Source: a bacterium
Lineage (GTDB): Bacteria > Joyebacterota > Joyebacteria > Joyebacterales > Joyebacteraceae
Length of the DNA stretch: 64,000 nt
Direction of reading: 5' to 3'
Assembly: GCA_029990205.1 (NCBI GenBank)
Contig: JAPEKQ010000012.1
Span: forward strand, 11,710-75,709
In this document: piece by piece, positions 26,518 to 35,831 of the stretch
Numbering within the stretch: position 1 is the first letter of the stretch
Layout: each line of letters opens with the position of its first letter
Made by a program: the position numbers and the translations under genes
Notes under the pieces: model-generated
Databases searched by the model: none
Seen by the model: the letters and a program-made list of their open reading frames with translations, nothing else
Told to the model about the DNA's origin: nothing

Positions 26518-28077
26518 CTACAGGTTCTGGTGGACGTGCATCAGGATCGCATGCTCCACGTCGTGCACTTTCCATGCCTCGCACGTCGATCCGTTCGTGA
26601 TGATCGAGAAGACGAGGCGCCTGCCCGACGTCGCTTCCATGATGCCCGAGATGGCCGTCACCCCATCGAGAAGGCCGGTCTTTGCCCGAATGACGCCCTC
26701 GAGACCGCCGTATCCCATCCGGTCGGAGAGCGTTCCATCGGTTCCGCTCACACTGAGAGACGCCAGAAACTCGGGGAAGGTTGCGAACTCATTCGCGGCG
26801 GTACGGATGACGGTCGCAATGGCCCGGGTCGTCAGACGGTTCCCCCGCGAGAGGCCTGAGCCATCCTTGATCCTCAGACCGGTCGTATCGACGCCGGTCG
26901 ACGCGACGTGCACCTTGAGCGCTGCGCACCCGCTCGCCGTCGTCCCCGGCGCGCCGGCCGTCTCCGCACCGAGCGTCTTCACGAGCTGCTCGGCCACGAA
27001 GTTGTTGCTGTACTTGCCCATGTCGCGGACGACGAGCGACAGGGGCTTCGACTCGTGAATGAAGAGCTCGCGCGCTTCGGCTGGCGCCTCGCCGGGCCTG
27101 AGGCCGCCGGCGAACTCCACACCGGCTCTCGCCAGGAAGGACTCGATGGAGGCGACGAAGTTCCAGAGCGGGTCGTCGATGCTCCGGTAGACGACCTTGC
27201 CCTTGCTCCCCTCGGGGATGCGGCCGCTGACCGTGACGAGGTTGCGAGCTTCGGGCCACCCCCTGTCAGGCCCCGGAGCCCTCGTAGGCACCGAAATCCT
27301 CTGCACATCGATCGTCGACGACCGCTGCGACGAGCAGGTCGTCGCCTTGTTGTTGATCTCCACGAACCCGACGTCCGGCGAGACGATGACTCGTGCCGGC
27401 TCTCCGCGCGCATCGCCGGGAAGCACGTGCACGCGCACCGTGTTGAAGTTGGCGGAGAGAGCGCCCGTGCGCGCATGGTAGGCGCGGTCGCCGTCGGCGA
27501 CATCCTTCGATGTGGTCCACTCGTCATCGAAGTAGGACCTGTCGAACACGAGGTCGCCCTCGATCCGCTCGATGCCGAGTGTGCGGAACCGCTCGGCGAT
27601 CTGCCAGAGCTCCTCCGAAACGATGGCCGGATCGCCGCTCCCCTTGATGAACACATCACCCCGCAGAACCGGCCCGACCGTCGCGGCGTCGGTCGAGAAC
27701 ACGGTCGCGAACTGGTAGTCCGCCCCGAGCTGTGCGAGCGCCGCGGCCGACGTGATGACCTTCATGTTCGAGGCCGGCATCATCAGAGCGTCGGCGTTCC
27801 TCTCGTAGAGCGGGGCGTCGCCATCGAGGGGTGCGATCATGATGGAGACATCGGTTCCGCGCACGTCGGGCTTGACGAGCAGCGAATCGATGACCCAGTC
27901 GAGGCTCTCGAGTGACGCGGATGTCTCGGCGGCGCCGGACTCCGTCGCGACCGGCTCCTCCGCGTCCGCGTCCGCCGCGCGCGCCGGCCCGACAGGCGAG
28001 CACAGCGCGATGAGCAGTGCGAGCGCGCAGACGAGGCAGGTGTTCGCCCACCGGACTCTGTTCGTGTCGTGTCTCAT
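26518..28077 (-). CDS. dacB: PBP4-type D-alanyl-D-alanine carboxypeptidase/endopeptidase (S13)
   Basis: A 519-residue exported serine peptidase of the DacB/PBP4 family that trims or cuts peptidoglycan cross-links in the periplasm. A signal peptide (about 10-34) is present. The SxxK motif SNMK has the nucleophile S103 and K106. YSNN supplies the SxN motif and AKTG the KTG triad. The S13 insert domain lies between SxxK and SxN. The start at 28077 lies 22 bases after the amidase stop; the frame to 28125 would overlap that gene. Confidence 0.93.
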   Translation of the reverse strand: MRHDTNRVRWANTCLVCALALLIALCSPVGPARAADADAEEPVATESGAAETSASLESLDWVIDSLLVKPDVRGTDVSIMIAPLDGDAPLYERNADALMMPASNMKVITSAAALAQLGADYQFATVFSTDAATVGPVLRGDVFIKGSGDPAIVSEELWQIAERFRTLGIERIEGDLVFDRSYFDDEWTTSKDVADGDRAYHARTGALSANFNTVRVHVLPGDARGEPARVIVSPDVGFVEINNKATTCSSQRSSTIDVQRISVPTRAPGPDRGWPEARNLVTVSGRIPEGSKGKVVYRSIDDPLWNFVASIESFLARAGVEFAGGLRPGEAPAEARELFIHESKPLSLVVRDMGKYSNNFVAEQLVKTLGAETAGAPGTTASGCAALKVHVASTGVDTTGLRIKDGSGLSRGNRLTTRAIATVIRTAANEFATFPEFLASLSVSGTDGTLSDRMGYGGLEGVIRAKTGLLDGVTAISGIMEATSGRRLVFSIITNGSTCEAWKVHDVEHAILMHVHQNL

Positions 28078-28099
28078 ACTCTCGGCAGCTCCCCTCAGG

Positions 28100-28660
28100 T
28101 CAGGCGTCCCGAACATCCGACCCATCGCTCCGCTCGAGGATGGCGGCCACGCGGTCGCGGAACTCGTCCATATCGACCGCGCGTCCCGGGCACTCCTTGC
28201 GCTGGACGCACTCGCCGTTCTCGATGACGTACCCGGTGCCCTCGAGCTCGCGGTGGCCGAGTACTCGATCGGGCGTGAGCCCGAGATCGCTGACGAGCCG
28301 CGCGCAGAGTTCGGCCGCTGCCGTCAGCTGTTCGCGGGGCGGCGGCTCCTCGCACGCGTCGTACGCCATGCAGACGCCGATCGACCGGTTGTTCCAAGGA
28401 CCCACGTGCCACGAACGGATCCCCCGTGGAAGACAGCGGTACATGAGTCCGTCCGGCTCGATGAAGTACGCGTAGGCGATGGTCGGGCACCCGGCGTCGC
28501 TGATGTGGTTCGGCCCCGTGTGGTACCTGGCGGTCTCCCACACGTTCCACCCCGGCATCGCCGTACAGTGGAGCACGACGGTATCGATGCCGTCGGGATC
28601 CCGCGTCTCGGGTTCTCCTTTGACGGGCAGAACATCCTTGATGTCGTGGAGCCAGTGCAT
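28100..28660 (-). CDS. Zinc N-acetylmuramoyl-L-alanine amidase (Amidase_2), AmpD-like role
   Basis: A 186-residue Amidase_2/PGRP-fold enzyme that cuts the bond between MurNAc and L-Ala. Zinc ligands are probably H31 (VVLHCTA), H136 (LGHRELEG) and C157 (KECPGR). With no signal peptide, it should act in the cytosol on imported anhydro-muropeptides, as AmpD does. Its length matches AmpD, though the Cys ligand is more like T7 lysozyme/PGRPs. The ATG starts directly after the stop of the HAD gene. Neighbours nagZ, anmK and murQ support a recycling role. Confidence 0.9.
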   Translation of the reverse strand: MHWLHDIKDVLPVKGEPETRDPDGIDTVVLHCTAMPGWNVWETARYHTGPNHISDAGCPTIAYAYFIEPDGLMYRCLPRGIRSWHVGPWNNRSIGVCMAYDACEEPPPREQLTAAAELCARLVSDLGLTPDRVLGHRELEGTGYVIENGECVQRKECPGRAVDMDEFRDRVAAILERSDGSDVRDA

Positions 28661-29368
28661 CTACTCGGTCTCCCCGCGCAGCTGCTTCTCCCAGCTCTCC
28701 ACCAGCGGCGCCAGTTCGGCGAAGTAGTGGATCACGTGGTCGGCGCCGTCGAACTCGTTGCCCGCGGCAAACCCCCAATCACACCCGATCGACCAGGTCC
28801 CCGCGCTCTTCGCCGCGGCGATGTCCGAGCTCCGGTCGCCCACCATCACGGCGCGCTTGGGCCAGACGTCGAGGGTCGTGAGGATGCCGAGGATCAGATC
28901 GGCCTTGTTGAGGGTGCCGCGCTCGCCGGCGCACCATGTCTCTGAGAAGTACGACCTCAGATCGAATGTGTCCAGCACGAAGTGCATGTAGCCGGTCCCG
29001 GCGTTCGTCGCGATGCCCAGCAAGTAGCCCCCAGCGCGCAACCGCGCGAGCCCCTCGAGAACGCCCGGGAAGAGCGAGCCCTTTCCGCCCGCGATGAGCT
29101 CGTGCTCCCAGTGCCAGATGAGATCGCTCATCTCAGCGATGTGCTTCTCCGGAAGCGTCGGGAGAACGGTCGTCACGTAGTGCTCGCGCGTGTTCCCGAC
29201 GCCACCCATGATCTGTTCGGGCGTCGGCCGCGGGATCTGAAGGTCGTGCCGGTCGTTGATGTCGCGCACGGCCATCTCGACCGCACCGACGGTCGTGGCG
29301 GTCGACGAGTAGATGGTGCCGTCGAGATCGAGGATGACGAGGTCGAGCGCGTGCGTGTTCTTGTCCAA
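28661..29368 (-). CDS. HAD-family phosphatase
   Basis: A 235-residue cytosolic HAD-superfamily phosphatase of the phosphoglycolate-phosphatase-like group. Motif I is LDLDGTIYS, with nucleophile D14 and acid D16. Motif II Thr/Asn is in GIATNAG, the motif III Lys is probably in NKADL, and motif IV is GDRSSDIAAA. A helical cap occupies about 30-95. The start is TTG at 29368 with GGAG six bases upstream; a longer frame overlaps the kinase gene. In this cluster a sugar-phosphate substrate is likely. A MupP-like MurNAc-6-P phosphatase activity is possible but unproven. Confidence 0.85.
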   Translation of the reverse strand: MDKNTHALDLVILDLDGTIYSSTATTVGAVEMAVRDINDRHDLQIPRPTPEQIMGGVGNTREHYVTTVLPTLPEKHIAEMSDLIWHWEHELIAGGKGSLFPGVLEGLARLRAGGYLLGIATNAGTGYMHFVLDTFDLRSYFSETWCAGERGTLNKADLILGILTTLDVWPKRAVMVGDRSSDIAAAKSAGTWSIGCDWGFAAGNEFDGADHVIHYFAELAPLVESWEKQLRGETE

Positions 29369-29405
29369 TGGTGGCTCCGATGTCTGAGTCTGCGATGTGG
29401 TGTGA

Positions 29406-30347
29406 TCAGGGGCGCCCCTGCTCCCGCATGAGTGTCTCAATATCCTCCAGGCGGGCCGCTCCGCCGCGCGCGCCGACCGCCGTGCAGTTGAGCGCGGCCG
29501 CGGCGTTGCTGAAGTCGAGCGTCCGCTCGACCGTCCATCCCGCGAGCAGCCCGTAGACGAACGCTCCGTGGAAGATGTCGCCGGCGCCGGTCGTGTCAGC
29601 GACACTTACCTCGAACCCCGGCGACTCGACCCGCGTACCGTCCTTCGTCAGCGCAACCGCCCCGCGTTCACCCCTCGTCATCACCGCGAGCGACGGCCCC
29701 TGTTCGAGAATGCGCGAGAGCGCTTCCTCGTCGTCCGCGCACCCGGCGTAGAGGTTCGGGAACCTCGACGAGGCTACGAGGAGGTCGGTGTGTGCGACGC
29801 AGTCGTGGGTCCCTTCCTTCACGGTCTCTGCATCCATCACGACGGGGATACCATGCTCCTGCGCGATGCGTGCCGCCTTCGCAGCGGCCGGGGCGTCGTG
29901 TCCGTCGACGAGAAGAGCGCGTCCGACCGCGATCTTCTCGGGGGTGATCTCGTCAGGCTGGGTCGCAATGCCATCGGGACGGTCCCAGAAGATGGTCCTC
30001 TCCCCCGTCGTCTCGTCGACGATGATCATCGCGAGCTGGTTCGTCGCGCCCGGCACCGCCGGGACGTCGCTGACGTCCACGCCCTCGGAGCGAATGGTCT
30101 CGAGCGAGTAGTCGCCGATGGCGTCGCCGCCGACCTTCCCCACGTACTTCGTCCGGAGACCGAGCCGCGCGCACTGGACCATCGCGCTGGCGGCCTGGCC
30201 GCCCGGCGAACGCTGGAACCCGACGAGCCTGAGTTTCTCGCCGCGCTCCGCCTCGCGCGGAACGATGCACAGATGATCGACCGCGTTGAGGCCGAAGCCG
30301 ACAACGTCGAACGGTGCGCTCTCGGGTATGGTCACATCGAACTTCAC
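29406..30347 (-). CDS. PfkB/ribokinase-family sugar kinase
   Basis: A 313-residue cytosolic kinase of the PfkB family. The N-terminal GFGLNAVDHL and SPGGQAAS strands bind sugar. The second PfkB signature is DTTGAGDIFHGAF, with catalytic Asp in GAGD. ATP would phosphorylate a sugar, sugar acid or nucleoside; the exact substrate cannot be read from the sequence. The gene lies inside the peptidoglycan-recycling directon, so an amino-sugar substrate is a reasonable guess. Confidence 0.9.
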   Translation of the reverse strand: MKFDVTIPESAPFDVVGFGLNAVDHLCIVPREAERGEKLRLVGFQRSPGGQAASAMVQCARLGLRTKYVGKVGGDAIGDYSLETIRSEGVDVSDVPAVPGATNQLAMIIVDETTGERTIFWDRPDGIATQPDEITPEKIAVGRALLVDGHDAPAAAKAARIAQEHGIPVVMDAETVKEGTHDCVAHTDLLVASSRFPNLYAGCADDEEALSRILEQGPSLAVMTRGERGAVALTKDGTRVESPGFEVSVADTTGAGDIFHGAFVYGLLAGWTVERTLDFSNAAAALNCTAVGARGGAARLEDIETLMREQGRP

Positions 30348-30398
30348 GATCCTCCCTGCGTTTCACGTCGCCGCGCGGATGGGCTGCGCCGGCGCGCG

Positions 30399-31859
30399 CT
30401 AGACCTTCCTGTCCTTCCACTTGCCGCGACGGAACCAGAAGTACGTCAGCATCACCTCGATGCTCGCGGCGATGAACATCGACCACCAGACTCCCAGCTC
30501 CGAGGTATGGAGCACGTGGATGGCACCCAGGATGAGCGGGATCTGGACGCCCCACTCGATGATGGCCGCGATGACGGTCGGCGGCCACGTGTTGCCCGAG
30601 CCGTAGAACGCCGAGGAGAGAACGATATGCATGGCGATCATGATCTGCGCGATGGCCATCAGTCTGATGAGCGGCACGCCAGCGGCCATGACTGCCGGAT
30701 CGTCGGCGAAGACGCCCAGGATGTTCGGTGCGAACGCGACTTCGATGGCGCCCAGAATGCCGGTCAGCAGAAGCACGAGGAGCGTCGCCTTCACCACGGC
30801 GTCCTGCGCGCGGTCCTTCTGCGCGGCGCCCAGGTTCTGCCCGACGATGGCCCCGCAGCCGAGCTCCAGACCGACCGCGAACAGAATGCCTAGTTCCATG
30901 ATGCGCATCCCGACGCCGTACGCGGCTACGACTATGGTCCCGAATGTGGCGACCAGGGTGGCGACGTACCAGTGCGCCACGCTCCTGAGGAGCCCGTTGA
31001 TGCCGGCCGGGATGCCGATCCTGAGGATCTCGACCATCACTCGAACTCTCGGCTGGAACCGCGTCCAGATGGGCACCGTGATGTTGCCCTTGCCCGATCC
31101 GAGCAGCCAGATGCCGACGAAGACGGCCGCCGCGGCCGAGACCGCGGTAGCCCACGCAGCGCCCGCGATCCCCATGTCGAGTCCGAAGATGAAGAGAGGA
31201 TCGAGCCCGACGTTGAGCGCGGTCGACATCAACATGATGTACATCGCCTTGGGAGCGTCACCAACGCCGCGGAACGCCGTGTAGATCGAGTACGAGGTGA
31301 ACATGAACGGGAGGAACGCGAACCGAATCCTGCCGTACGACATCGCGAGACGGTGCACCTCGGGGTCGTCACTCATGATCTTGAGCACATGCGGCGCGAT
31401 GAGCAGCCCGAGTGCGCCCATGATGATGGCGATGCCGAACTTGAGCAGCAGCGTCTGCCGGATGACGTCACGCGTGTCCTCGATGCGCTTCTCGCCGAAG
31501 CGCCGCGAGATAAGCGCGACCGAACCGGTGCCGATGATCTGATTCGCCGAGCCGAACACCCACGCGATGGCGGCGAAGAGTGTGATCGCCGCGACGGGCG
31601 CCGTGCCGAGCCTGCTGACCCAGTAGATGTCGGTCAGGCTGTAGATGGTCATCGCGCCGAACCCGATCATCGACGGGACACCCATGTACAGGACGTTCTT
31701 GAGCACGTTCCCCTTGGTGATGTCTACCGTGGGCGCCTGCTCGAGGACGGCCTCAGTGAGATCCGGGTCGAGCTCTGCGAGTTCGGGCGCCGCCCCGTCG
31801 TGGTCGATCACGGGGTCGTGCGTCCGCTCATCGCGCTTGATGTCATCGGGTGCCGGCAA
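30399..31859 (-). CDS. MATE-family efflux transporter
   Basis: A 486-residue inner-membrane exporter with about 12 helices in two homologous halves (each starting PSMIGFGAMTIYSLTD or an equivalent), typical of cation-coupled MATE/NorM antiporters. About 50 hydrophilic residues precede the first helix, longer than usual. The substrate is unknown. Its location within a cell-wall recycling directon is unusual; it could move a drug, a toxic by-product or, speculatively, a muropeptide. Confidence 0.93.
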   Translation of the reverse strand: MPAPDDIKRDERTHDPVIDHDGAAPELAELDPDLTEAVLEQAPTVDITKGNVLKNVLYMGVPSMIGFGAMTIYSLTDIYWVSRLGTAPVAAITLFAAIAWVFGSANQIIGTGSVALISRRFGEKRIEDTRDVIRQTLLLKFGIAIIMGALGLLIAPHVLKIMSDDPEVHRLAMSYGRIRFAFLPFMFTSYSIYTAFRGVGDAPKAMYIMLMSTALNVGLDPLFIFGLDMGIAGAAWATAVSAAAAVFVGIWLLGSGKGNITVPIWTRFQPRVRVMVEILRIGIPAGINGLLRSVAHWYVATLVATFGTIVVAAYGVGMRIMELGILFAVGLELGCGAIVGQNLGAAQKDRAQDAVVKATLLVLLLTGILGAIEVAFAPNILGVFADDPAVMAAGVPLIRLMAIAQIMIAMHIVLSSAFYGSGNTWPPTVIAAIIEWGVQIPLILGAIHVLHTSELGVWWSMFIAASIEVMLTYFWFRRGKWKDRKV

Positions 31860-31948
31860 TGCTGCTCCTGACGGAAGACCGGCAACGCACAGCGCGCCAC
31901 CGGGCGGAAGTCACTGAAGTGTGAGGATAGCCCGAATGGGCGGGCGGC

Positions 31949-33517
31949 TCAATCCCCGAAGAGGGCCCGCACACCGGCTATCTGCGCCGGCGGGGACCCG
32001 TCGTAGCAGCAGATCAGGGTGTCGGCGGCCTCGCAGAGCATCCCCGCCGTGTGGGGACCCGCGAAGAGCAGGACGGCCGCCTTCGGGACGGCCGCGAGGA
32101 GCTGGGCCGCCATGTCATGCGCCTCGGAGCCGGGACCCGCGTGCCCTTTCCACGCCGCCACCTCGTCGAAGAGCGCGAGAATGCAGCACTCGGCCTTCGC
32201 GATGTCGTCGAGCGGGAGCTTCCCTTCACCGGCCGTTGCGGTGACGAGACGAGCACCCGGGAGCCTCGATTCGAGCTCGCTCCTGAGCCACACGATGTTG
32301 TCGAGCTGCTTCGGGTCCCGAATGGCCACAAGCGCCATGGTCGCCGGATCACACGCGGCCAGTCCGGCGGCCGCAGTGGCCGGATCGCCCCTGAGCCAGG
32401 TGACGCCGCGCTTCGCGATCTCCGCGGCGACGCGGCTGCGGCTCTCGCCCCAGAGATCGTCCTCGGTCCCGTCAAGGTGACAGCGGAGCGTGTCGGCAAG
32501 CGCGCGCGAAAGCACGTCGTACGGAGGTTCGGGCATCGGACACGCGTCCGACCAATCGAGAAGCTCCTCGATGCGCGCGATGGATGCGTCGAGTCGTTCC
32601 ACGGTGAGACGGCCGGATTCCACGGCGCCGACAACACCATCGATCGCCGCCTCGGCATCGGACGGCATCAGAAGCACGTCGACCCCCGCCTCGAGTGCGC
32701 GGACCGCGGCCTCACCCGGACCGTGGAGTTCGGCGATGCCACCCATCAGAAGCGCGTCGGTGACGACCAGTCCGCCGAAGCCGAGGTCCGTTCGGAGCAG
32801 GTCGGTCGTGATGACGCGCGACAGCGTTGCGGGGCCTTCATCAAGCGCCGGGTACTCCACGTGCGCGGTCATGACGGCCTTCACGCCTTCCTCAAACGCT
32901 GCGCGGAACGGAACGAGCTCGCGTGATTCGAGCATCGCGCGATCGACGTCGACCACGGGTAGCTCGATGTGCGAGTCGCGCTGCGTGTCTCCGTGACCCG
33001 GGAAGTGCTTGACGGTTCCGGCGACGCCTCCTCGCTCGAGCCCACGGACGAACGCCGTGACGAACGCCGCGACCATGTCCGGCTCGCTGCCGAACGCGCG
33101 GACGCCGATGATCGGGTTCGTGTCCTCGCTGTGCACATCGGCAACGGGTGCGAACACCAGATTGATCCCGGCAGCGCGCGCCTCAACGGCAGTCACACAC
33201 CCCTGCGCGAACGCGAGATTCGGATCCCCCGTCGCCCCGCACATCATGAGCGACGGGAAGACGGTCGCGCCCTCGAGCTGCTGTCCGACCCCGCGCTCGA
33301 GATCGGACGCGACGAGAAGCCGGTGGTCGGCGAGATCCCGCATCGACTCGATGAGTCGCGGCGTGCGGTCCACGTTACCGCCAAAGAGACAGAAGCCACC
33401 GACGCCCAGCTCCTCGACATCGCGCTCGAGTCTCCGGCACTCGTCGCCGAAATCATCCCACGCGCGGTCGGAGATGTGCGTCAAGATCAGACGCGCGGCC
33501 TTCTGTCGGATAGTCAC
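31949..33517 (-). CDS. nagZ: GH3 beta-N-acetylglucosaminidase NagZ
   Basis: A 522-residue GH3 enzyme. The NagZ signature KHFPGHGDTQRDSH carries the catalytic His-Asp dyad, and the nucleophile Asp is in GLVVTDALLMGG (about 255). A second, C-terminal domain (about 350-522) is present, as in Bacillus NagZ. It releases GlcNAc from GlcNAc-(anhydro)MurNAc muropeptides. No signal peptide is seen, so it is cytosolic. The start is GTG at 33517. AnmK and MurQ upstream provide the next steps. Confidence 0.93.
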   Translation of the reverse strand: MTIRQKAARLILTHISDRAWDDFGDECRRLERDVEELGVGGFCLFGGNVDRTPRLIESMRDLADHRLLVASDLERGVGQQLEGATVFPSLMMCGATGDPNLAFAQGCVTAVEARAAGINLVFAPVADVHSEDTNPIIGVRAFGSEPDMVAAFVTAFVRGLERGGVAGTVKHFPGHGDTQRDSHIELPVVDVDRAMLESRELVPFRAAFEEGVKAVMTAHVEYPALDEGPATLSRVITTDLLRTDLGFGGLVVTDALLMGGIAELHGPGEAAVRALEAGVDVLLMPSDAEAAIDGVVGAVESGRLTVERLDASIARIEELLDWSDACPMPEPPYDVLSRALADTLRCHLDGTEDDLWGESRSRVAAEIAKRGVTWLRGDPATAAAGLAACDPATMALVAIRDPKQLDNIVWLRSELESRLPGARLVTATAGEGKLPLDDIAKAECCILALFDEVAAWKGHAGPGSEAHDMAAQLLAAVPKAAVLLFAGPHTAGMLCEAADTLICCYDGSPPAQIAGVRALFGD

Positions 33518-33568
33518 GGTCGTCTCCCTGTCTGTGCTGCCTCGCCGCGCCGGCGGGATGCCACCGCG

Positions 33569-34804
33569 CTAGAAGCCAATACTGATCTTGCCGAGTATGG
33601 CACCTGTCTTCGCGCCCGTGGCGGCCGGAACATTGCCGGGTCCGCCGCCAAGTGTCTCGTTGGCAAGGATGGCGAATCCCATCGCCTCCTTGGCGTCGGG
33701 ATCGATGCCGATCTCCGCCAGACTCCGCACGGGCACCGGCGTGAAGAGTTCGGCGAGCATCGTCATCATCGCGTGATTCTTCACACCTCCCCCGCTGACG
33801 ACCATCTCCGTCAGGTCCGGCGTTCGTGGCAGAAACCGCACGGCGTTGCGGATCGACCGGGCCGTGATCGCGACCGCTGTCGCCTGGAGGCTGTCGATGT
33901 CGCTGTCGGTGAGTGTATCGCCGCCGCTGAACCACTCGCGCCCCTTCTCACCGTGGACGAGTTCTGCGAGCTCTCGCGCCGCGTCACGGCCGAAGAGCTC
34001 CTTCCCCGTTGATTTTGGCGGCTGCGCCGCGAAGTACTGCTTCACGAGGAAGTGTGTCACGGCGTCCTCGTGCGCGGTGCCGCGTGCGGCACCGGCTCCA
34101 TCGGCATCGTACGCCTCACGGCCGTGCGATGCGCGCCTCGCGATCTCATCGCAGAGCGCATTGCCGGGGCCGGTATCGAATGCGCGGACCCCGGCGAGGT
34201 CCTCCACCAGCCAGGTCACGTTCGCAATGCCACCGATGTTGAGCATGAGTCTCGCCGCACCGGGCTTCCGGAAGAGAAGCCAATCGACGAGCGGGATGAG
34301 CGGGGCGCCTGAGCCGCCGGCCGCCACATCCGCGGTCCGGAAGTCGGAGATAGTCACCACGCCGGTCTGCCGGGCGATGACGTCGCCCTCGCCGATCTGG
34401 AGCGTCGCGCCTCTACGATCACCCTCGGGCGGCTCGTGATAGATGGTCTGGCCGTGCGAGCCGATGAGGTGTACGTCGGTCGGGCGCTTCCCGGACTTCC
34501 TGAGCAGCGTCAGCGCAGCGGCTGCGAACGCCTCGCCGACATCGAAGTTGAGGCGCGCGAGCTCCGCGATGCCGGCATGCGCCGCGTGTCCGAGCCGCTC
34601 GGCAAGGGTGGGTTCGTACCGGACACAGGTGAAATCCACGAGCTCGGCCTCGAGCCAGTGCCCCCACCCGTGACACTTCACAAGCGCGGCATCGATCCCG
34701 TCGGCCGATGTGCCCGACATGAGTCCGACCACGAGCCGCTCGTCACGTGTCGCGAGACCCGTGAGCTTCCTGACGAGACGTCCGGCGGAACTCGGCTTTG
34801 CCAT
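33569..34804 (-). CDS. anmK: Anhydro-N-acetylmuramic acid kinase
   Basis: A 411-residue ASKHA-fold kinase that opens the 1,6-anhydro ring of anhMurNAc and phosphorylates it to MurNAc-6-phosphate. GLMSGTSADGIDAAL is the family's N-terminal signature. GSHGQTIYHEP and LNIGGIANVTWL are further conserved motifs, and the catalytic Asp is in FDTGPGN. The length is slightly above the usual 370-390. It makes the substrate of MurQ, encoded two genes upstream. Confidence 0.96.
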   Translation of the reverse strand: MAKPSSAGRLVRKLTGLATRDERLVVGLMSGTSADGIDAALVKCHGWGHWLEAELVDFTCVRYEPTLAERLGHAAHAGIAELARLNFDVGEAFAAAALTLLRKSGKRPTDVHLIGSHGQTIYHEPPEGDRRGATLQIGEGDVIARQTGVVTISDFRTADVAAGGSGAPLIPLVDWLLFRKPGAARLMLNIGGIANVTWLVEDLAGVRAFDTGPGNALCDEIARRASHGREAYDADGAGAARGTAHEDAVTHFLVKQYFAAQPPKSTGKELFGRDAARELAELVHGEKGREWFSGGDTLTDSDIDSLQATAVAITARSIRNAVRFLPRTPDLTEMVVSGGGVKNHAMMTMLAELFTPVPVRSLAEIGIDPDAKEAMGFAILANETLGGGPGNVPAATGAKTGAILGKISIGF

Positions 34805-34852
34805 GGGACCTCCGTGGACAGCGCGGGCCGTCCTGCACCGCGCCTGTCAGCT

Positions 34853-35803
34853 CTAGGTGCTTCTCGGAATCGGGTGCGAGAGGAACGTCCTGAGGACACC
34901 ATCCTCAAACGCAGCCCAGCTCATCGCCTGGGTCGAGTACCCGATGGCCACGTCGCCCGTGGCATCGATCCCGATCAGCCCGAACTCGAACGATTCGTCG
35001 CACGCCGTCCGCATGACACGCGCCATCGCCCCGGCAGCACCGACATCGGCGAATGCCTCGACGAGGGCTCGTCCCATCCCGTGGCGGATGACGGGTTCGC
35101 CGTGACCGGTCGCGGACACACCGCCGCGACAATCGCAGTACGTTCCGGCTCCGATGACGCCGGTGTCGCCGACGCGACCCGGAAGCTTGAGCATCATCCC
35201 GCCGGTCGACGAGGCGGCCGCGATCCGCCCACTCTCGTCCCGAACGACGATACCAACGGTGCCACTCTCGGGATCCCGTTCGCCATCCCAGTCAGGATCG
35301 TTCCGGAGCTCGTCGTAGAACGCGCGGAGCCGCGGCATGAAATGGATGTCCTCACCGCGCTCGAGCTTCGCGCGCGCCCTGCGGTAGCGCTCGATGCGAG
35401 CGGGACTCCTCTGGTCGCGCTCGACAAGCCCTGCGTGCCGCGCGAATGCGTCGGCGCCGCAGCCGACCAGGAGTACATGGTCGGTTCGCTCCATCACGTA
35501 TCGCGCCGCAAGGATGGGATTGGCGAACCCATGAAGCGCCGCAACCGAGCCGCACGACATGTCGTCGAGCATGATCGCCGCGTCGTTCTCGACTTCGCCG
35601 TTGAGGTTGAGCGAGGAACCGTACCCGGCGTTGAGGACGGGCGCGTTCTCCATGAGGACGGTCGCCTCGACGGCCGCGTCGCAGGCGCTGCCGCCGGATG
35701 CGAGGACACGCGCGGCCGCTTCGCACGCCTGGGCGAGCGCCTTCTCGTGTTCGGCCCCCGGACTGTACGTCCCGGCGCCTCCATGAACGATGATCGAGGT
35801 CAC
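34853..35803 (-). CDS. Isoaspartyl peptidase/L-asparaginase (Ntn hydrolase)
   Basis: A 316-residue plant-type asparaginase/isoaspartyl peptidase. Autocleavage before T182 (ESG-TVGIVVRD) would free the nucleophilic Thr. HGGAGTY at the N terminus and GAGTYCD with STGGM near the second half are conserved. It hydrolyses beta-aspartyl dipeptides or asparagine. Beta-aspartyl links do occur in some peptidoglycan cross-bridges, which could explain its place here, but that is inference. The start is GTG at 35803; the longer frame to 35995 would run into murQ. Confidence 0.92.
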   Translation of the reverse strand: MTSIIVHGGAGTYSPGAEHEKALAQACEAAARVLASGGSACDAAVEATVLMENAPVLNAGYGSSLNLNGEVENDAAIMLDDMSCGSVAALHGFANPILAARYVMERTDHVLLVGCGADAFARHAGLVERDQRSPARIERYRRARAKLERGEDIHFMPRLRAFYDELRNDPDWDGERDPESGTVGIVVRDESGRIAAASSTGGMMLKLPGRVGDTGVIGAGTYCDCRGGVSATGHGEPVIRHGMGRALVEAFADVGAAGAMARVMRTACDESFEFGLIGIDATGDVAIGYSTQAMSWAAFEDGVLRTFLSHPIPRST

Positions 35804-35831
35804 GGTGCCGCGCGCTCCGTGGATGGTGGGA

